Shown piece by piece: positions 1-8,387 of a DNA stretch of 64,000 nucleotides. Numbering within the stretch: the stretch's first letter is position 1; each line of letters begins with the position of its first letter. The notes beneath the pieces were generated by a model. It was not told where the DNA came from. It did not search any database and worked only from the letters and a program-made list of their open reading frames with translations. This stretch comes from JBGTGG01 sp964398945 (GTDB lineage: Bacteria; Bacteroidota; Bacteroidia; Cytophagales; Cyclobacteriaceae). Where the stretch lies: assembly GCA_964398945.1 (NCBI GenBank), contig CAYNOT010000023.1, positions 1-64,000 of the forward strand. Reading direction: 5' to 3'. A program made the translations under genes and the position numbers.

Positions 1-8
1 CAAAGGTA
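1..8 (-). promoter_or_regulatory. Candidate -7 promoter element, reading out of the left edge
   Basis: On the minus strand bases 8-1 read TACCTTTG, an exact match to the Bacteroidota -7 consensus TAnnTTTG. It would drive a gene lying to the left of the window, so neither the -33 half's target nor the gene can be checked. A match this short can occur by chance. Confidence 0.35.
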
Positions 9-55
9 CAATAAATCCATAATGCACCAAAATTAATTTGTTGGTACACTAGTGT

Positions 56-133
56 CCAGTATCTCAATACTAACGACTCAATACTCAATACTAACTGCTC
101 AAGTACTCAATACTAGTGACCAGCGTCTAGTCT
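56..133. repeat. Heptad-period intergenic array
   Basis: The spacer is built from 7-nt units in one register: CCAGTAT, then units of the CTCAATA and CTAACGA type, CTAGTGA, CCAGCGT and CTAGTCT, with one extra base at about 105. CCAGTAT and CTAACGT-type words recur in other spacers of this window. The stop codon of the minus-strand gene (127-129) lies inside the array. Confidence 0.75.
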
Positions 134-1122
134 CCCTCCCTGCTTTTGATTCGCTGTTCTTTGAATTGTTTCAATTCTTCTTCGCGCCTTTTCAACTCCT
201 CCTCTGTTGGACGGTAATTGATAAGGGTTTTCAAATCTGGTTGGCCGGCATCAACCCAGGCGCTATACCAACAGTTGCCAACCATTTTTATAGAAGCACG
301 CATCTGGCGTTCCACCATTCCATCCAACATCGAATGATAGGCGCGCGCATATTCAAATGAAACAACCCGGTGTGTTTGCCGACCGCGTGTTTCGAATGAA
401 TATTTTTTTTCATCCATTTCTTCAGACAATTGTTTTTCAAATCCAAAAACAGAGTCCAATGCTTCATTGGCAGAAACCACGGCCTGCCATGCTGCTTCCT
501 GAATGTTCTTCAAATAAACTGCCCGCCCCACCATAAAATCATAGTCGGAAGCAAACAACTCCGGCAAGCGCGATTCCCACAACGCATGGATTCCAATTTG
601 ATTCGTAAACTGACCATTGTAATTTTTAGTTGTATGCAGTGGCACATGGGCATCTGCAACATAATGCCCCAACTCAGCCGAGAGTTTTAATATCCGGTCC
701 GGATCACGCACCATAAAGGCATCGCGAAGCTGGTAATAAACATGCACGATATGCCACGGCACTACACCATGTTTTTTTAATGTATCTTCTGAATAGAGGT
801 TTACCGCATCATTCCAATACCGCGGCATTTTGTATACCGCACTATCACCATAGTGATCAATGTCGATATAATGCCGGGGGCCTTCTTCTTCCACCACGTA
901 CCTGCGTTTATCCGGATTCACAGAAGCCTCCGTCAGGTACTCAATATTTTTTTTGTAGAACCCAATCATATCTTGTGGAAGGATATAAACCGCCAACCGG
1001 TTGATTTGCTGATGCGCATAAAATCCCCAACCGCTGGAAAGCAAAAGGGCACCGCCAAAAAAAAGTATGCCCGAAATCAACCTGATTGCCTTTACTTTGC
1101 ATGACCAAACTGATCGGCCCAT
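127..1122 (-). CDS. Exported zinc-dependent phospholipase C / S1-P1 nuclease-fold protein
   Basis: The protein begins with a hydrophobic signal-type segment (about residues 12-30) followed by GWGFYAHQQINRLAVY, the N-terminal Trp/His pattern of the zinc-dependent phospholipase C and S1/P1 nuclease superfamily. Further His/Asp motifs follow: YIDIDHYG, the long helix ending HIVHVYYQL, and ELGHYVADAHVPLHTT, which matches the family's HxxxD zinc ligands. It is therefore probably an exported trinuclear-zinc phosphodiesterase; whether the substrate is a phospholipid or a nucleic acid cannot be read from the sequence. About 331 residues from ATG at 1122. An upstream start at 1197 would run across the start of the divergent aminopeptidase gene, so I prefer 1122; the two starts still overlap by two bases. 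The C-terminal tail is rich in Lys/Glu/Arg. Confidence 0.72.
   Translation of the reverse strand: MGRSVWSCKVKAIRLISGILFFGGALLLSSGWGFYAHQQINRLAVYILPQDMIGFYKKNIEYLTEASVNPDKRRYVVEEEGPRHYIDIDHYGDSAVYKMPRYWNDAVNLYSEDTLKKHGVVPWHIVHVYYQLRDAFMVRDPDRILKLSAELGHYVADAHVPLHTTKNYNGQFTNQIGIHALWESRLPELFASDYDFMVGRAVYLKNIQEAAWQAVVSANEALDSVFGFEKQLSEEMDEKKYSFETRGRQTHRVVSFEYARAYHSMLDGMVERQMRASIKMVGNCWYSAWVDAGQPDLKTLINYRPTEEELKRREEELKQFKEQRIKSREGD
1092..1100 (+). promoter_or_regulatory. Near-consensus -7 element for the M1 aminopeptidase gene
   Basis: TTACTTTGC lies about 20 nt before the ATG at 1121. It is one base shorter between TA and TTTG than the canonical TAnnTTTG, but the same TTACTTTG form precedes the aminotransferase gene at 59823. 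Confidence 0.4.
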
Positions 1123-2722
1123 GCGAAAGCTATTCCATCTTATACCTGTTTTTTTATCCATAGTATTTATTGCCAACGGTGACCCGTACCCGCGCAACGA
1201 GAACGTGGATGTGTTGCATTATATTTTCAAGCTCAATCTTTTTGATTCAACAGATGTTGTCACAGGCGAAGCTTCGATCACCATCGCTTTCAAAAAAGCA
1301 ATGCAGGAATTCGAACTTGACTTAGTCTCATCGACCAATGGCAACACCGGTATGAAAATAACCAGCATTACCGAAAATAAAAAACCAATTGCTTATTCGC
1401 ACCAAAATAACCGGATCAAAATTTCAAGGGCTATTGCAGCGGGCGACCAATACACGTTTGTTGTTTCGTATAGCGGCATCCCGCAAGACGGGTTGATCAT
1501 TGGTAAAAACAAATATGGTGATCGTACTTTCTTCGGTGACAACTGGCCAGACCGTGCCCGGCACTGGTTGCCTTCCGTTGACCACCCTTCTGACAAAGCC
1601 AGTGTTGAATTTATTGTTACCGCACCGTTACACTATGAAGTTATTGGCAATGGGACCAAGCGTGAAGAAAGCAATCTAAGCGGAAATCGAAAACTTACCC
1701 ACTGGCGTGAGATGGTGGACATTCCTACCAAAGTAATGGTAATTGGCGTTGCACGGTTCTCCATTCAATATGTAGATACGGTGGATGGTGTCCCTGTTGA
1801 AAGCTGGGTGTATCCACAAAACCGTGAAGAAGGATTTCATGATTATGAAGTTGCGGTGCGCGTGCTGGATTATTTTATAAAAAATGTAGGACCGTATCCA
1901 TATAAAAAGTTGGCCAATGTACAATCCAAAACCCGCTATGGCGGAATGGAAAATGCGAGCAACATTTTTTATTTTGAAAACTCGGTGAATGGAAAAGGGG
2001 AGCGTGAAAGTTTGATTGCGCACGAAGTAGCCCATCAGTGGTTTGGAAACTCGGCCTCCGAAAATGATTGGTACCACGTCTGGTTAAGTGAAGGTTTTGC
2101 AACTTACTTCACCATTCTCTACAACGAAGCTACGTATGGGAAAGAGTTTGCCGCAAAAGAAAGGGCTGCGGACCGGACAGCGGTCATCGAATATTATAAG
2201 AAAACCAAAGCCCCGGTCATTGACACTTCTGTTTTGGATATAAACCAGGTATTAAATACCAATTCCTATCAAAAAGGAGGATGGGTGCTGCACATGCTCA
2301 GAATGGAAATGGGTGATGAGGCTTTTTGGAAAGGCATCCGGGAATATTATAAAACCTACCAGAACAAAAATGCCCTTACAGCTGATCTTCAAAAGATCAT
2401 GGAAAAAAATTCAGGACTGAAGCTGGAGGGATTTTTCAATCAATGGCTTTTCACAGCCGGACATCCAGTGCTTTCAGGCTCCTGGAAATATGATAAGAAG
2501 TCAGGTGCTGTTGAATTATCGGTAAACCAAACACAGGCCAAAGCTTTTGATTTTCCACTGGAGGTGGGGATTTATGTTGAAAACCAGCCCCTTCCCATCA
2601 TCGAAAAGATTAAAATCGATAAGAAATCGCAGAAGGTAAGCATCCCGGTAACGGCCAAACCCATTAAAATCATGCTTGATCCCAACACCAATTTGCTGTT
2701 TGAAGGGGGTTTGGACAATTGA
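1121..2722 (+). CDS. M1 family zinc metallopeptidase (aminopeptidase)
   Basis: A 533-residue exported peptidase. The ATG at 1121 gives a clean signal peptide (residues 1-20) and fits the promoter just upstream; an in-frame start at 1067 would not. The substrate-anchoring GGMEN motif is at residues 274-278, the zinc motif HEVAH at 301-305 and the third zinc ligand at Glu324 (WLSEGFATYF), giving the exact HExxH-x18-E spacing of the M1 (gluzincin) family. It lacks the long C-terminal helical domain of 850-residue PepN proteins, as many bacterial M1 enzymes of about 550-650 residues do. Expected role: removal of N-terminal residues from peptides outside the cytoplasm. Divergent from the phospholipase/nuclease-like gene. 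Confidence 0.9.
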   Translation: MRKLFHLIPVFLSIVFIANGDPYPRNENVDVLHYIFKLNLFDSTDVVTGEASITIAFKKAMQEFELDLVSSTNGNTGMKITSITENKKPIAYSHQNNRIKISRAIAAGDQYTFVVSYSGIPQDGLIIGKNKYGDRTFFGDNWPDRARHWLPSVDHPSDKASVEFIVTAPLHYEVIGNGTKREESNLSGNRKLTHWREMVDIPTKVMVIGVARFSIQYVDTVDGVPVESWVYPQNREEGFHDYEVAVRVLDYFIKNVGPYPYKKLANVQSKTRYGGMENASNIFYFENSVNGKGERESLIAHEVAHQWFGNSASENDWYHVWLSEGFATYFTILYNEATYGKEFAAKERAADRTAVIEYYKKTKAPVIDTSVLDINQVLNTNSYQKGGWVLHMLRMEMGDEAFWKGIREYYKTYQNKNALTADLQKIMEKNSGLKLEGFFNQWLFTAGHPVLSGSWKYDKKSGAVELSVNQTQAKAFDFPLEVGIYVENQPLPIIEKIKIDKKSQKVSIPVTAKPIKIMLDPNTNLLFEGGLDN

Positions 2723-2736
2723 TTTTTAAGGAACTA

Positions 2737-2768
2737 TTGGCATTTTAGAGAAATCAAATTACCTTTGC
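2737..2768 (+). promoter_or_regulatory. rpsT promoter (-33 TTG, -7 TACCTTTGC)
   Basis: TTG at 2737-2739 and TACCTTTG at 2760-2767 are separated by 20 nt, matching the Bacteroidota housekeeping promoter. Start of transcription is expected near 2773, about 20 nt before the S20 ATG. Confidence 0.7.
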
Positions 2769-2793
2769 AGTCCTTAAAATTTGACAACAGGAA

Positions 2794-3048
2794 ATGGCAA
2801 ATCACAAATCAGCAGAGAAGAGAATCCGTGCAAATGAGAAAAAGCGTGTTTTAAACCGCTATCAGCACAAATCTACCCGTACTTTCATCAAAAGATTGAA
2901 GGAAACGGAAGTAAAGGCGGATGCTGAAAAGCTTCTTTTAGAGGTTACTTCAATGATTGATAAATTGGCAAAGAAGAACATCATCCACTGGAAAAAGGCT
3001 GCAAACCAGAAGTCTAAGCTGGCCAAGCACGTGAATTCTTTAGCTTAA
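2794..3048 (+). CDS. rpsT: 30S ribosomal protein S20
   Basis: 84 residues, very basic and helical, starting MANHKSAEKRIRANEKKR, the classic S20 N-terminus that binds the 5' domain of 16S rRNA during early 30S assembly. Its length matches the family. It is a single-gene transcription unit, with a consensus promoter directly upstream and a strong intrinsic terminator at 3072-3104. Confidence 0.97.
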   Translation: MANHKSAEKRIRANEKKRVLNRYQHKSTRTFIKRLKETEVKADAEKLLLEVTSMIDKLAKKNIIHWKKAANQKSKLAKHVNSLA

Positions 3049-3071
3049 CTATCAGCATTAAAAATATTTTT

Positions 3072-3104
3072 CCCTTTCCGGCCTTCCGGGAAGGGTTTTT
3101 TATT
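3072..3104 (+). terminator. Intrinsic terminator of rpsT
   Basis: A ten-base-pair stem with one mismatch (CCCTTTCCGG against CCGGGAAGGG) and a four-base loop, followed by a run of T residues. Confidence 0.85.
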
Positions 3105-3152
3105 TTATAGGGGTTTGTTACCTTGTTTTTAAAGTTTTTAAAGCGGTTAGCT

Positions 3153-3851
3153 ATGAAATCAGATCAAACACCATTAGGAATCAAAAATTGGGCCCTCGAA
3201 GACCGTCCACGTGAAAAATTGCTCCAAAAGGGAATTACGGCCTTATCTGATGCCGAACTTATAGCCATTTTAATTGGTTCCGGCACCAGAACATTAAGTG
3301 CCGTTGAGGTTTCCCGCCATATTTTACAATCCGTTGACAACAACCTCCACGAACTTGCCAAACTTTCTGTCAAAGACCTGATGAAAACCAAAGGGATTGG
3401 TGAGGCCAAAGCGATCAGCATTGTTTCCGCATTGGAGCTCGGCAGAAGAAGAAAAGACCATGAGCCTAACGAAAAACCGAAGATCGGCAGCTCGCAAGAT
3501 GCTTACAATGTCATTAAAGGCAGCTTGATTGATTTGCACCATGAGGAATTTTGGGTGCTGTACCTCAACCGCGCCAACCGGGTAATCCTCAAAAAGAAAA
3601 TCAGTGAGGGGGGTGTTTCAGGAACAGTGGCCGATCCCAAGATCATTTACAAATCGGCATTGGAAAATTTGGCAAGCGGCATCATCGTGGTGCATAACCA
3701 CCCTTCCGGGAACCTGACTGCAAGCCAACAGGATATTGCGTTAACAAAAAAACTGAAGGAAGGCGCAAAGGCGTTGGAAATTCAACTATTGGACCATTTG
3801 ATAATTGCGGGCAACACATATTTTAGCTTTGCCGATGAAGGAATGATTTAA
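3153..3851 (+). CDS. radC: RadC family JAMM/MPN+ domain protein
   Basis: 232 residues from ATG at 3153. The N-terminal part carries the UPF0758 domain with a helix-hairpin-helix-like GIGEAKA (about residues 81-87). The C-terminal MPN+/JAMM domain has the metal motif HNHPSG at 181-186 with Asp194, preceded by Glu131/132 in EEFWVLYLNR. RadC proteins were once linked to DNA repair, but their molecular activity is not settled. The track-style upstream TTG at 3123 is unlikely because it lies in the terminator's shadow. The gene is followed without a gap by the next start codon, so it probably heads the operon to 6116. Confidence 0.88.
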   Translation: MKSDQTPLGIKNWALEDRPREKLLQKGITALSDAELIAILIGSGTRTLSAVEVSRHILQSVDNNLHELAKLSVKDLMKTKGIGEAKAISIVSALELGRRRKDHEPNEKPKIGSSQDAYNVIKGSLIDLHHEEFWVLYLNRANRVILKKKISEGGVSGTVADPKIIYKSALENLASGIIVVHNHPSGNLTASQQDIALTKKLKEGAKALEIQLLDHLIIAGNTYFSFADEGMI

Positions 3852-4235
3852 GTGAAATTGAAGCTCAACCACATTAAAACCCCGACCTACTTTATTGCTT
3901 TTGTTTGGCTTGTTAATGGACTTTTCTGTAAAATTTTAAACCTGGTTCCCCGACACGCTAAAATTGTTGCTGTTATTCTTGGGGATAAAATCGCCCCGGT
4001 GGCCACGGTTGTTATTGGCATTCTCGAAATCCTAATGGCCCTCTGGGTTTTATCCCGAATCAAAAGCAAACTCTGCGCTGTCACACAAATCGCAATCATC
4101 ATGACAATGAATGTAATTGAGTTCATCATGGCACCTGAATTGTTGCTCTATGGAAAATCAAATATTGCAATCGCGGTTTTGTTTTGTTTGTTTATTTACT
4201 ATTACGAAATCTTTAAAAACCGAAAGGCCACATAG
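3852..4235 (+). CDS. DoxX-like small membrane protein
   Basis: 127 residues with four hydrophobic segments (about 10-28, 40-65, 74-90 and 98-117). The N-terminal FVWLVNGLFCKILNLVPRH pattern is typical of the DoxX-like (DoxX_3) family, whose biochemical role is unknown. It starts with GTG in the base immediately after the radC stop codon, and DUF2071 follows two bases after its own stop, so it is almost certainly co-translated. The conserved partnership with DUF2071 suggests a shared function, which cannot be stated from sequence. Confidence 0.75.
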   Translation: MKLKLNHIKTPTYFIAFVWLVNGLFCKILNLVPRHAKIVAVILGDKIAPVATVVIGILEILMALWVLSRIKSKLCAVTQIAIIMTMNVIEFIMAPELLLYGKSNIAIAVLFCLFIYYYEIFKNRKAT

Positions 4236-4237
4236 TA

Positions 4238-4981
4238 ATGTCATTTAGTTTAAGAAACCATCCCTTTCCGGTAGAAACCCATTTTAATTGCTCTTTGGTA
4301 ATCACCTATGCAGTAAAGAAAGAGGAATTGCAACCTAAAATACCAGCGTGCCTATCACTCGATACATATAATGATGAATGGGCCTTTATCGCACTGGCAT
4401 TGGTAGACACAAAAGCGTTGCGTCCAAAAGGCTTTCCCAGGTTTATGGGAAATGATTTCTTTTTGATTGGATACCGCGTATTTGTTCAATATGTAAACAA
4501 TCAAGGAAAAAGGCTTCGAGGGCTTTATATTTTAAAATCAGAGACCAATAAAAACAAGATGGCTTATTGGGGCAATATCTTTACGCACTATCAGTACACA
4601 ACCACTGATATTGATTTTTTGGATACAGGAAAAGGGATCAAGGTCCATTCAAGCAAATCAAAACTAGATATCCATGTTGCACTAAGCAACGATGGACAAC
4701 CGTTGCCAAATGGTTCGCCTTTTGAAGATTGGAAAACAGCGCGAAGATATGCCGGCCCCCTTCCTTTCACATTTACCTACAATCAACCCAACAAAGAAGT
4801 ATTGATTATTGAGGGTGTCCGGGCAAACTGGAAACCAGTGCCTGTAAAAATCCTTCATTGCGAATCATCTTTCATTAAAGAATTAAACCTTAACACTGCC
4901 ATATTAGCAAACGGGTTTGTCATCCGGGATGTGCCGTATTATTGGAAGAAAGGAAAGCAGGAAACATGGCTCAAAAAATGA
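4238..4981 (+). CDS. DUF2071 (YqjF-like) family protein
   Basis: 247 residues, soluble, with no signal peptide. The order FNCSLVITYAVKKEELQPKI, then a conserved block around NDEWAFIALALVDTKALRPKG, then a tyrosine-rich block, matches DUF2071 proteins, often called acetoacetate decarboxylase-like; no catalytic activity is established for them. It lies between the DoxX-like gene and a methyltransferase. Its stop codon overlaps the next start as ATGA (4978-4981), showing translational coupling. Confidence 0.78.
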   Translation: MSFSLRNHPFPVETHFNCSLVITYAVKKEELQPKIPACLSLDTYNDEWAFIALALVDTKALRPKGFPRFMGNDFFLIGYRVFVQYVNNQGKRLRGLYILKSETNKNKMAYWGNIFTHYQYTTTDIDFLDTGKGIKVHSSKSKLDIHVALSNDGQPLPNGSPFEDWKTARRYAGPLPFTFTYNQPNKEVLIIEGVRANWKPVPVKILHCESSFIKELNLNTAILANGFVIRDVPYYWKKGKQETWLKK

Positions 4982-5718
4982 AACGAAAACCATTTCAAGG
5001 CGTGGTTAACATCCTGGGTTTCAACCGGCATTTTTTCCTGACTGGGTTCTCCATTCTATTGGTACTGACCATTGGTGTTCCCTGCACTTCCGGAAGTATA
5101 CGGACGCTTATTTTAATCCTGATATTCCTTGGTTCCTGGAGTATGTCCATCCCAATAATTGTGTCGTATTACATCTATGACCTTTCAGGCTTTTATGAAC
5201 TAAAGTGGCTTTCAAATCTTAATGCAAAAGCCGGTGACCGTATCGCTTGCGTCAATGCGGGGTTTGATGAAACGGGTTCCTTAATCAGGGAAAAATTAAA
5301 CACCAGCATTTTCACATTCGATTTTTATGAAATTGATAAGCACACGGAAGTTTCAATTAAGCGCGCCCGGGACAAATACCCACCGGATCAAAACGCGATT
5401 AGGTTAAGCGATTATGGTTCACCACTTGCACATGCCCCGTTCGATTTCATTTTTGTGGTCTTTGCCGCGCATGAAATCCGGGATCAAACAGAGCGATCAG
5501 CATTCTTTTCGTGTCTCCGAAAAAGCATAGCCGATAATGGAAGGGTCGTTGTTATCGAGCACCTTCGTGACTTACCCAACTTGGTGGCTTACACCATTGG
5601 GGCTTTTCACTTCTATTCTAAAAATAATTGGCGAAACGTTTTTTCTGCATCTGATCTGAAGATCGAGAATGAAATTAAGCATACTCCTTTTGTCTCACTT
5701 TTTCAATTAAAAAAGTAA
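4978..5718 (+). CDS. Membrane-anchored class I SAM-dependent methyltransferase-like protein
   Basis: About 246 residues from the ATG that overlaps the previous stop. Two hydrophobic helices (about residues 16-35 and 40-60) precede a Rossmann-like domain: DRIACVNAGFDETG is in the place of the SAM-binding motif I, although the usual GxGxG is replaced by VNAGFDETG. Later, DFIFVVFAAHEIRD and GRVVVIEHLRD match motifs IV and V. The altered motif I leaves open whether it binds SAM normally. No substrate is suggested beyond the conserved neighbourhood. Confidence 0.62.
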   Translation: MKRKPFQGVVNILGFNRHFFLTGFSILLVLTIGVPCTSGSIRTLILILIFLGSWSMSIPIIVSYYIYDLSGFYELKWLSNLNAKAGDRIACVNAGFDETGSLIREKLNTSIFTFDFYEIDKHTEVSIKRARDKYPPDQNAIRLSDYGSPLAHAPFDFIFVVFAAHEIRDQTERSAFFSCLRKSIADNGRVVVIEHLRDLPNLVAYTIGAFHFYSKNNWRNVFSASDLKIENEIKHTPFVSLFQLKK

Positions 5719-6116
5719 TGGAGGTCCACCTTAAAATAATCGGTTCCATTTTTATTCCATTGGGGCTGGTCCATATAGTTTTTCCCAAATATTTTAAGTG
5801 GAAGACCGAATTGGCAGGTTTGAGCCTTGTCAATCGACAGATGATGAAGGTCCACGCCTTTTTCATTGCGCTTGTTGTTTTGCTGATGGGGTTATTGTGT
5901 ATTGTATCAGCAGGGGAAATTATTGAAACACCTTTGGGCAAAACCTTTTCAATTGGGATGGCCATTTTCTGGGGGGTTCGGGCTTTTTTTCAGTTTTTTG
6001 TTTATTCACCTAAACTATGGAGGGGAAAAACTTTTGAAACAATTGTCCATGTGGTTTTTTCCATTGCTTGGATCTACATTACATCAATATTTATAATAAT
6101 AGCGATGGATCAATAG
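5718..6116 (+). CDS. Four-helix integral membrane protein of unknown function
   Basis: 132 residues that form four transmembrane segments (about 4-24, 46-66, 76-95 and 108-128). It starts inside the previous stop codon (TAATG at 5716-5720) and ends the operon that began at 3852. I do not recognise a named family. Tight coupling to the membrane-anchored methyltransferase suggests it works with that protein in the membrane. Confidence 0.7.
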   Translation: MEVHLKIIGSIFIPLGLVHIVFPKYFKWKTELAGLSLVNRQMMKVHAFFIALVVLLMGLLCIVSAGEIIETPLGKTFSIGMAIFWGVRAFFQFFVYSPKLWRGKTFETIVHVVFSIAWIYITSIFIIIAMDQ

Positions 6117-6161
6117 TTTGAAGAGTTGGCTTGCTTTTTAAACCCCTTCCAAATAATTAAA

Positions 6162-6169
6162 TACTTTTG
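6162..6169 (+). promoter_or_regulatory. -7 promoter element for the serine hydrolase gene
   Basis: TACTTTTG is an exact TAnnTTTG match. It overlaps the TTG that would be the longest possible start of the next gene, so translation must begin further on (GTG at 6191 or 6197). Confidence 0.55.
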
Positions 6170-6196
6170 TGGGACATAATTTTCGTTCCGGTGAAT

Positions 6197-7459
6197 GTGA
6201 AGAAGCCTGCCACAAATATAAATGTACCCATTACCGTCCTTTCGTTGGTGGTGCCCGTGCTATTGTGGGGGCTTTATGATTTAAAAAACACACCCGTTCA
6301 GGCCCCTTCAGCAGCGGAAGCAACAAAAAATGTTGAGATCGTCCCGGAACCCAATCCCTATTGGGAAAAAGTGCTGGCTGATTATTCAGCCTATATTATT
6401 GAAAGGATGGAGAAAACCAATACACCGGGTGCGGCCATTGCCATTGTCCGGGATTCCACTATTTTATTTTTAAAAGGTTTTGGCGTAAAAGAAATCGGCA
6501 CAACCGATTCGGTGGACATCAATACAGTTTTCAGGATCGGATCGGTTTCAAAAAGTTTTGCCGCCATTCTCACGGGTGTTTTGAAAGATAAAAGTGAACT
6601 CGATTGGGATGATTATGTAATCGATTACCTCCCCGGCTTCAAGCTTCAATCCGAAGAACAAACCAAACAACTTCAACTCAAGCATGTACTTTCGCACACC
6701 ATCGGGTTGCCGTACCACAGCTACACAAACCTCGTAGAGGAAGGAAAAAATTTAGGCGACATGCTTACTGAGCTTAGCAATATTAAACTCGTGGGTAAAG
6801 TGGGGGAAGTACATAGTTACCAAAATGTGGCCTACAGTCTGATTGGCGAAGTCATTGAGGCAAAGATGGGCAAGTCATATGAAGAGGTAATGCAAGAACA
6901 GGTTTTGATCCCGTTGGGCATGGTGAACACTACCTTAAACTACACTGCATTTGTAAACAACCACGACATTGCTTTGCCACATTCCTACTCTAAAAAAAGC
7001 TTGAAAGTGACCTCGATTACCGATACCTATTACAACGTTGCCCCGGCTGGAGGGGTCAACACGAACATTAGCGACATAGCACAGTGGATGCGCGCTATCT
7101 TAGGCCATCGGGAGGACATCATCTCAAAAGCCACACTACAGCAAATTTACAATCCCGTAATCCCTACTTCTACCCGCCATCGCTATTTTGGGGATTGGGG
7201 ACGGTTAAAAAAAGCGTACTATGCAAAAGGTTTTCGTGTTTTGTATTATCCCAACGACACCTTGATTTATCATGGCGGGTATGTAAATGGCTACCGTAGT
7301 GAAGTCGCAATTGATCCGCGTGATAATATCGCAATCTGTATTCTCTCGAACTCACCCAATACTTTAATTGACAAAAGTTCTGCTGCATTTTTTGACCGCT
7401 ATTATGCGCAACGCGATTCGATTTTGTTTTGGGAAAAGAAAAAACACTTCGCATTTTAA
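6197..7459 (+). CDS. Membrane-anchored serine hydrolase, beta-lactamase class C fold
   Basis: About 420 residues: an N-terminal transmembrane or signal anchor, a linker rich in Pro and Ala, then a beta-lactamase/penicillin-binding-like domain. The nucleophile motif is SVSK (FRIGSVSKSF), the second motif is YQN in HSYQNVAYS, and the third, HGG in YHGGYVNGYRS, stands for the KTG/HxG triad. Such proteins include esterases, D-aminopeptidases and carboxypeptidases acting in the periplasm; true beta-lactamase activity is not implied. I chose the GTG at 6197 because the only upstream start, TTG at 6167, lies in the promoter; 6191 is equally possible. The DUF1684 gene follows four bases later. Confidence 0.8.
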   Translation: MKKPATNINVPITVLSLVVPVLLWGLYDLKNTPVQAPSAAEATKNVEIVPEPNPYWEKVLADYSAYIIERMEKTNTPGAAIAIVRDSTILFLKGFGVKEIGTTDSVDINTVFRIGSVSKSFAAILTGVLKDKSELDWDDYVIDYLPGFKLQSEEQTKQLQLKHVLSHTIGLPYHSYTNLVEEGKNLGDMLTELSNIKLVGKVGEVHSYQNVAYSLIGEVIEAKMGKSYEEVMQEQVLIPLGMVNTTLNYTAFVNNHDIALPHSYSKKSLKVTSITDTYYNVAPAGGVNTNISDIAQWMRAILGHREDIISKATLQQIYNPVIPTSTRHRYFGDWGRLKKAYYAKGFRVLYYPNDTLIYHGGYVNGYRSEVAIDPRDNIAICILSNSPNTLIDKSSAAFFDRYYAQRDSILFWEKKKHFAF

Positions 7460-7462
7460 GGA

Positions 7463-8077
7463 ATGAAAAAAAATAAAATCCTGGTCATTGCCCTTCTTGC
7501 GGTCGTTGCTACCGTGCTTTACTATTCGCTTCAAGAAAGCACACCGACAGCATACATTGAAGTAATTGAAAAGGAGAGAAAGGAAAAAAACCATTTCATG
7601 CGCAACAATGGCGCTTCCCCCTTTGCCGATAGCAGTGCTTCCTTTACAGAACTGAAATTTTTTTCCATCGATGCAAAATACCGCGTCAACGCCAGCCTCA
7701 CTCCGGTTGAAAATAAAAAAATGGTGGTGCTGCCTACAAGCGATGGAAAAGAACAACGCTACATGGAATACGCGTATGCATCTTTTTCACTGGATGGAAA
7801 AGATTGCAAGCTTTTGATTTTGGAAGTGATTGATATGGGCCCAAATCGGGGTGTGTTGTTCCTTGCTTTTGGTGACGGGACAAGTGCTGTGGAGTCGTAC
7901 GGTGCAGGGCGCTACCTCGACATTAAAAAAGTGCCGGGCAGCACCTCGATTACACTGGATTTTAATTTGGCCTATAATCCGTATTGTGCCTACAACGATA
8001 GTTATTCGTGCCCGTTGCCACCAAAAGAAAACCTGTTGCCCGTGGCGATCAAGGCTGGGGAGAAAATCTATCATTAA
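7463..8077 (+). CDS. DUF1684 family exported protein
   Basis: 204 residues with an N-terminal membrane/signal segment (about 5-22). The C-terminal block YNPYCAYNDSYSCPLPPKEN, followed by LLPVAIKAGEK, is the hallmark of DUF1684, a family of unknown activity common in Bacteroidota and actinobacteria. It starts three bases after the hydrolase stop codon and is probably co-transcribed with it. It abuts the repeat island that begins at 8111. Confidence 0.82.
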   Translation: MKKNKILVIALLAVVATVLYYSLQESTPTAYIEVIEKERKEKNHFMRNNGASPFADSSASFTELKFFSIDAKYRVNASLTPVENKKMVVLPTSDGKEQRYMEYAYASFSLDGKDCKLLILEVIDMGPNRGVLFLAFGDGTSAVESYGAGRYLDIKKVPGSTSITLDFNLAYNPYCAYNDSYSCPLPPKENLLPVAIKAGEKIYH

Positions 8078-8110
8078 AGACTAAAAGATTGGCGTTACTT
8101 TACATTCGGC

Positions 8111-8318
8111 CCTTGCCCTTGTTGGTGTTCTTCACCAACAAGCACACTAAACGATAAGACGCACAAATGTAATGACTTACTGATTGTCCTTTATTTTACT
8201 TCTCGCCTGTTATTCTTCGTTCATCTCGTTTGCGGGTGAAAGAACACCCGCAAAGGCTGAGAGCGAGTAAGGTTGAGGTGGATTAATAAGTTGCAAACTT
8301 CTTTATTTATTAATAAAG
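8111..8318. repeat. Island repeat, copy A
   Basis: First of three related repeats (others at 9446-9722 and 10217-10370). It holds two hairpins with near-identical design: CTTGTTGGTG-TTCTT-CACCAACAAG at 8113-8142 and GCGGGTG with loop AAAGAA near 8232-8251. On the minus strand it also carries a consensus -7 element (TACATTTG, 8171-8164). After the shared LVKNTNKGKG reading frame this copy meets a stop at once, so its toxin tip is missing. The rest of the gap to 8387 shows no gene. Confidence 0.85.
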
Positions 8319-8387
8319 CTTAAGTCACACGCTTGCCATCACACAGACTTAACCTAGCAGTGGATAGACTTAAACCAATTCAGGGTT

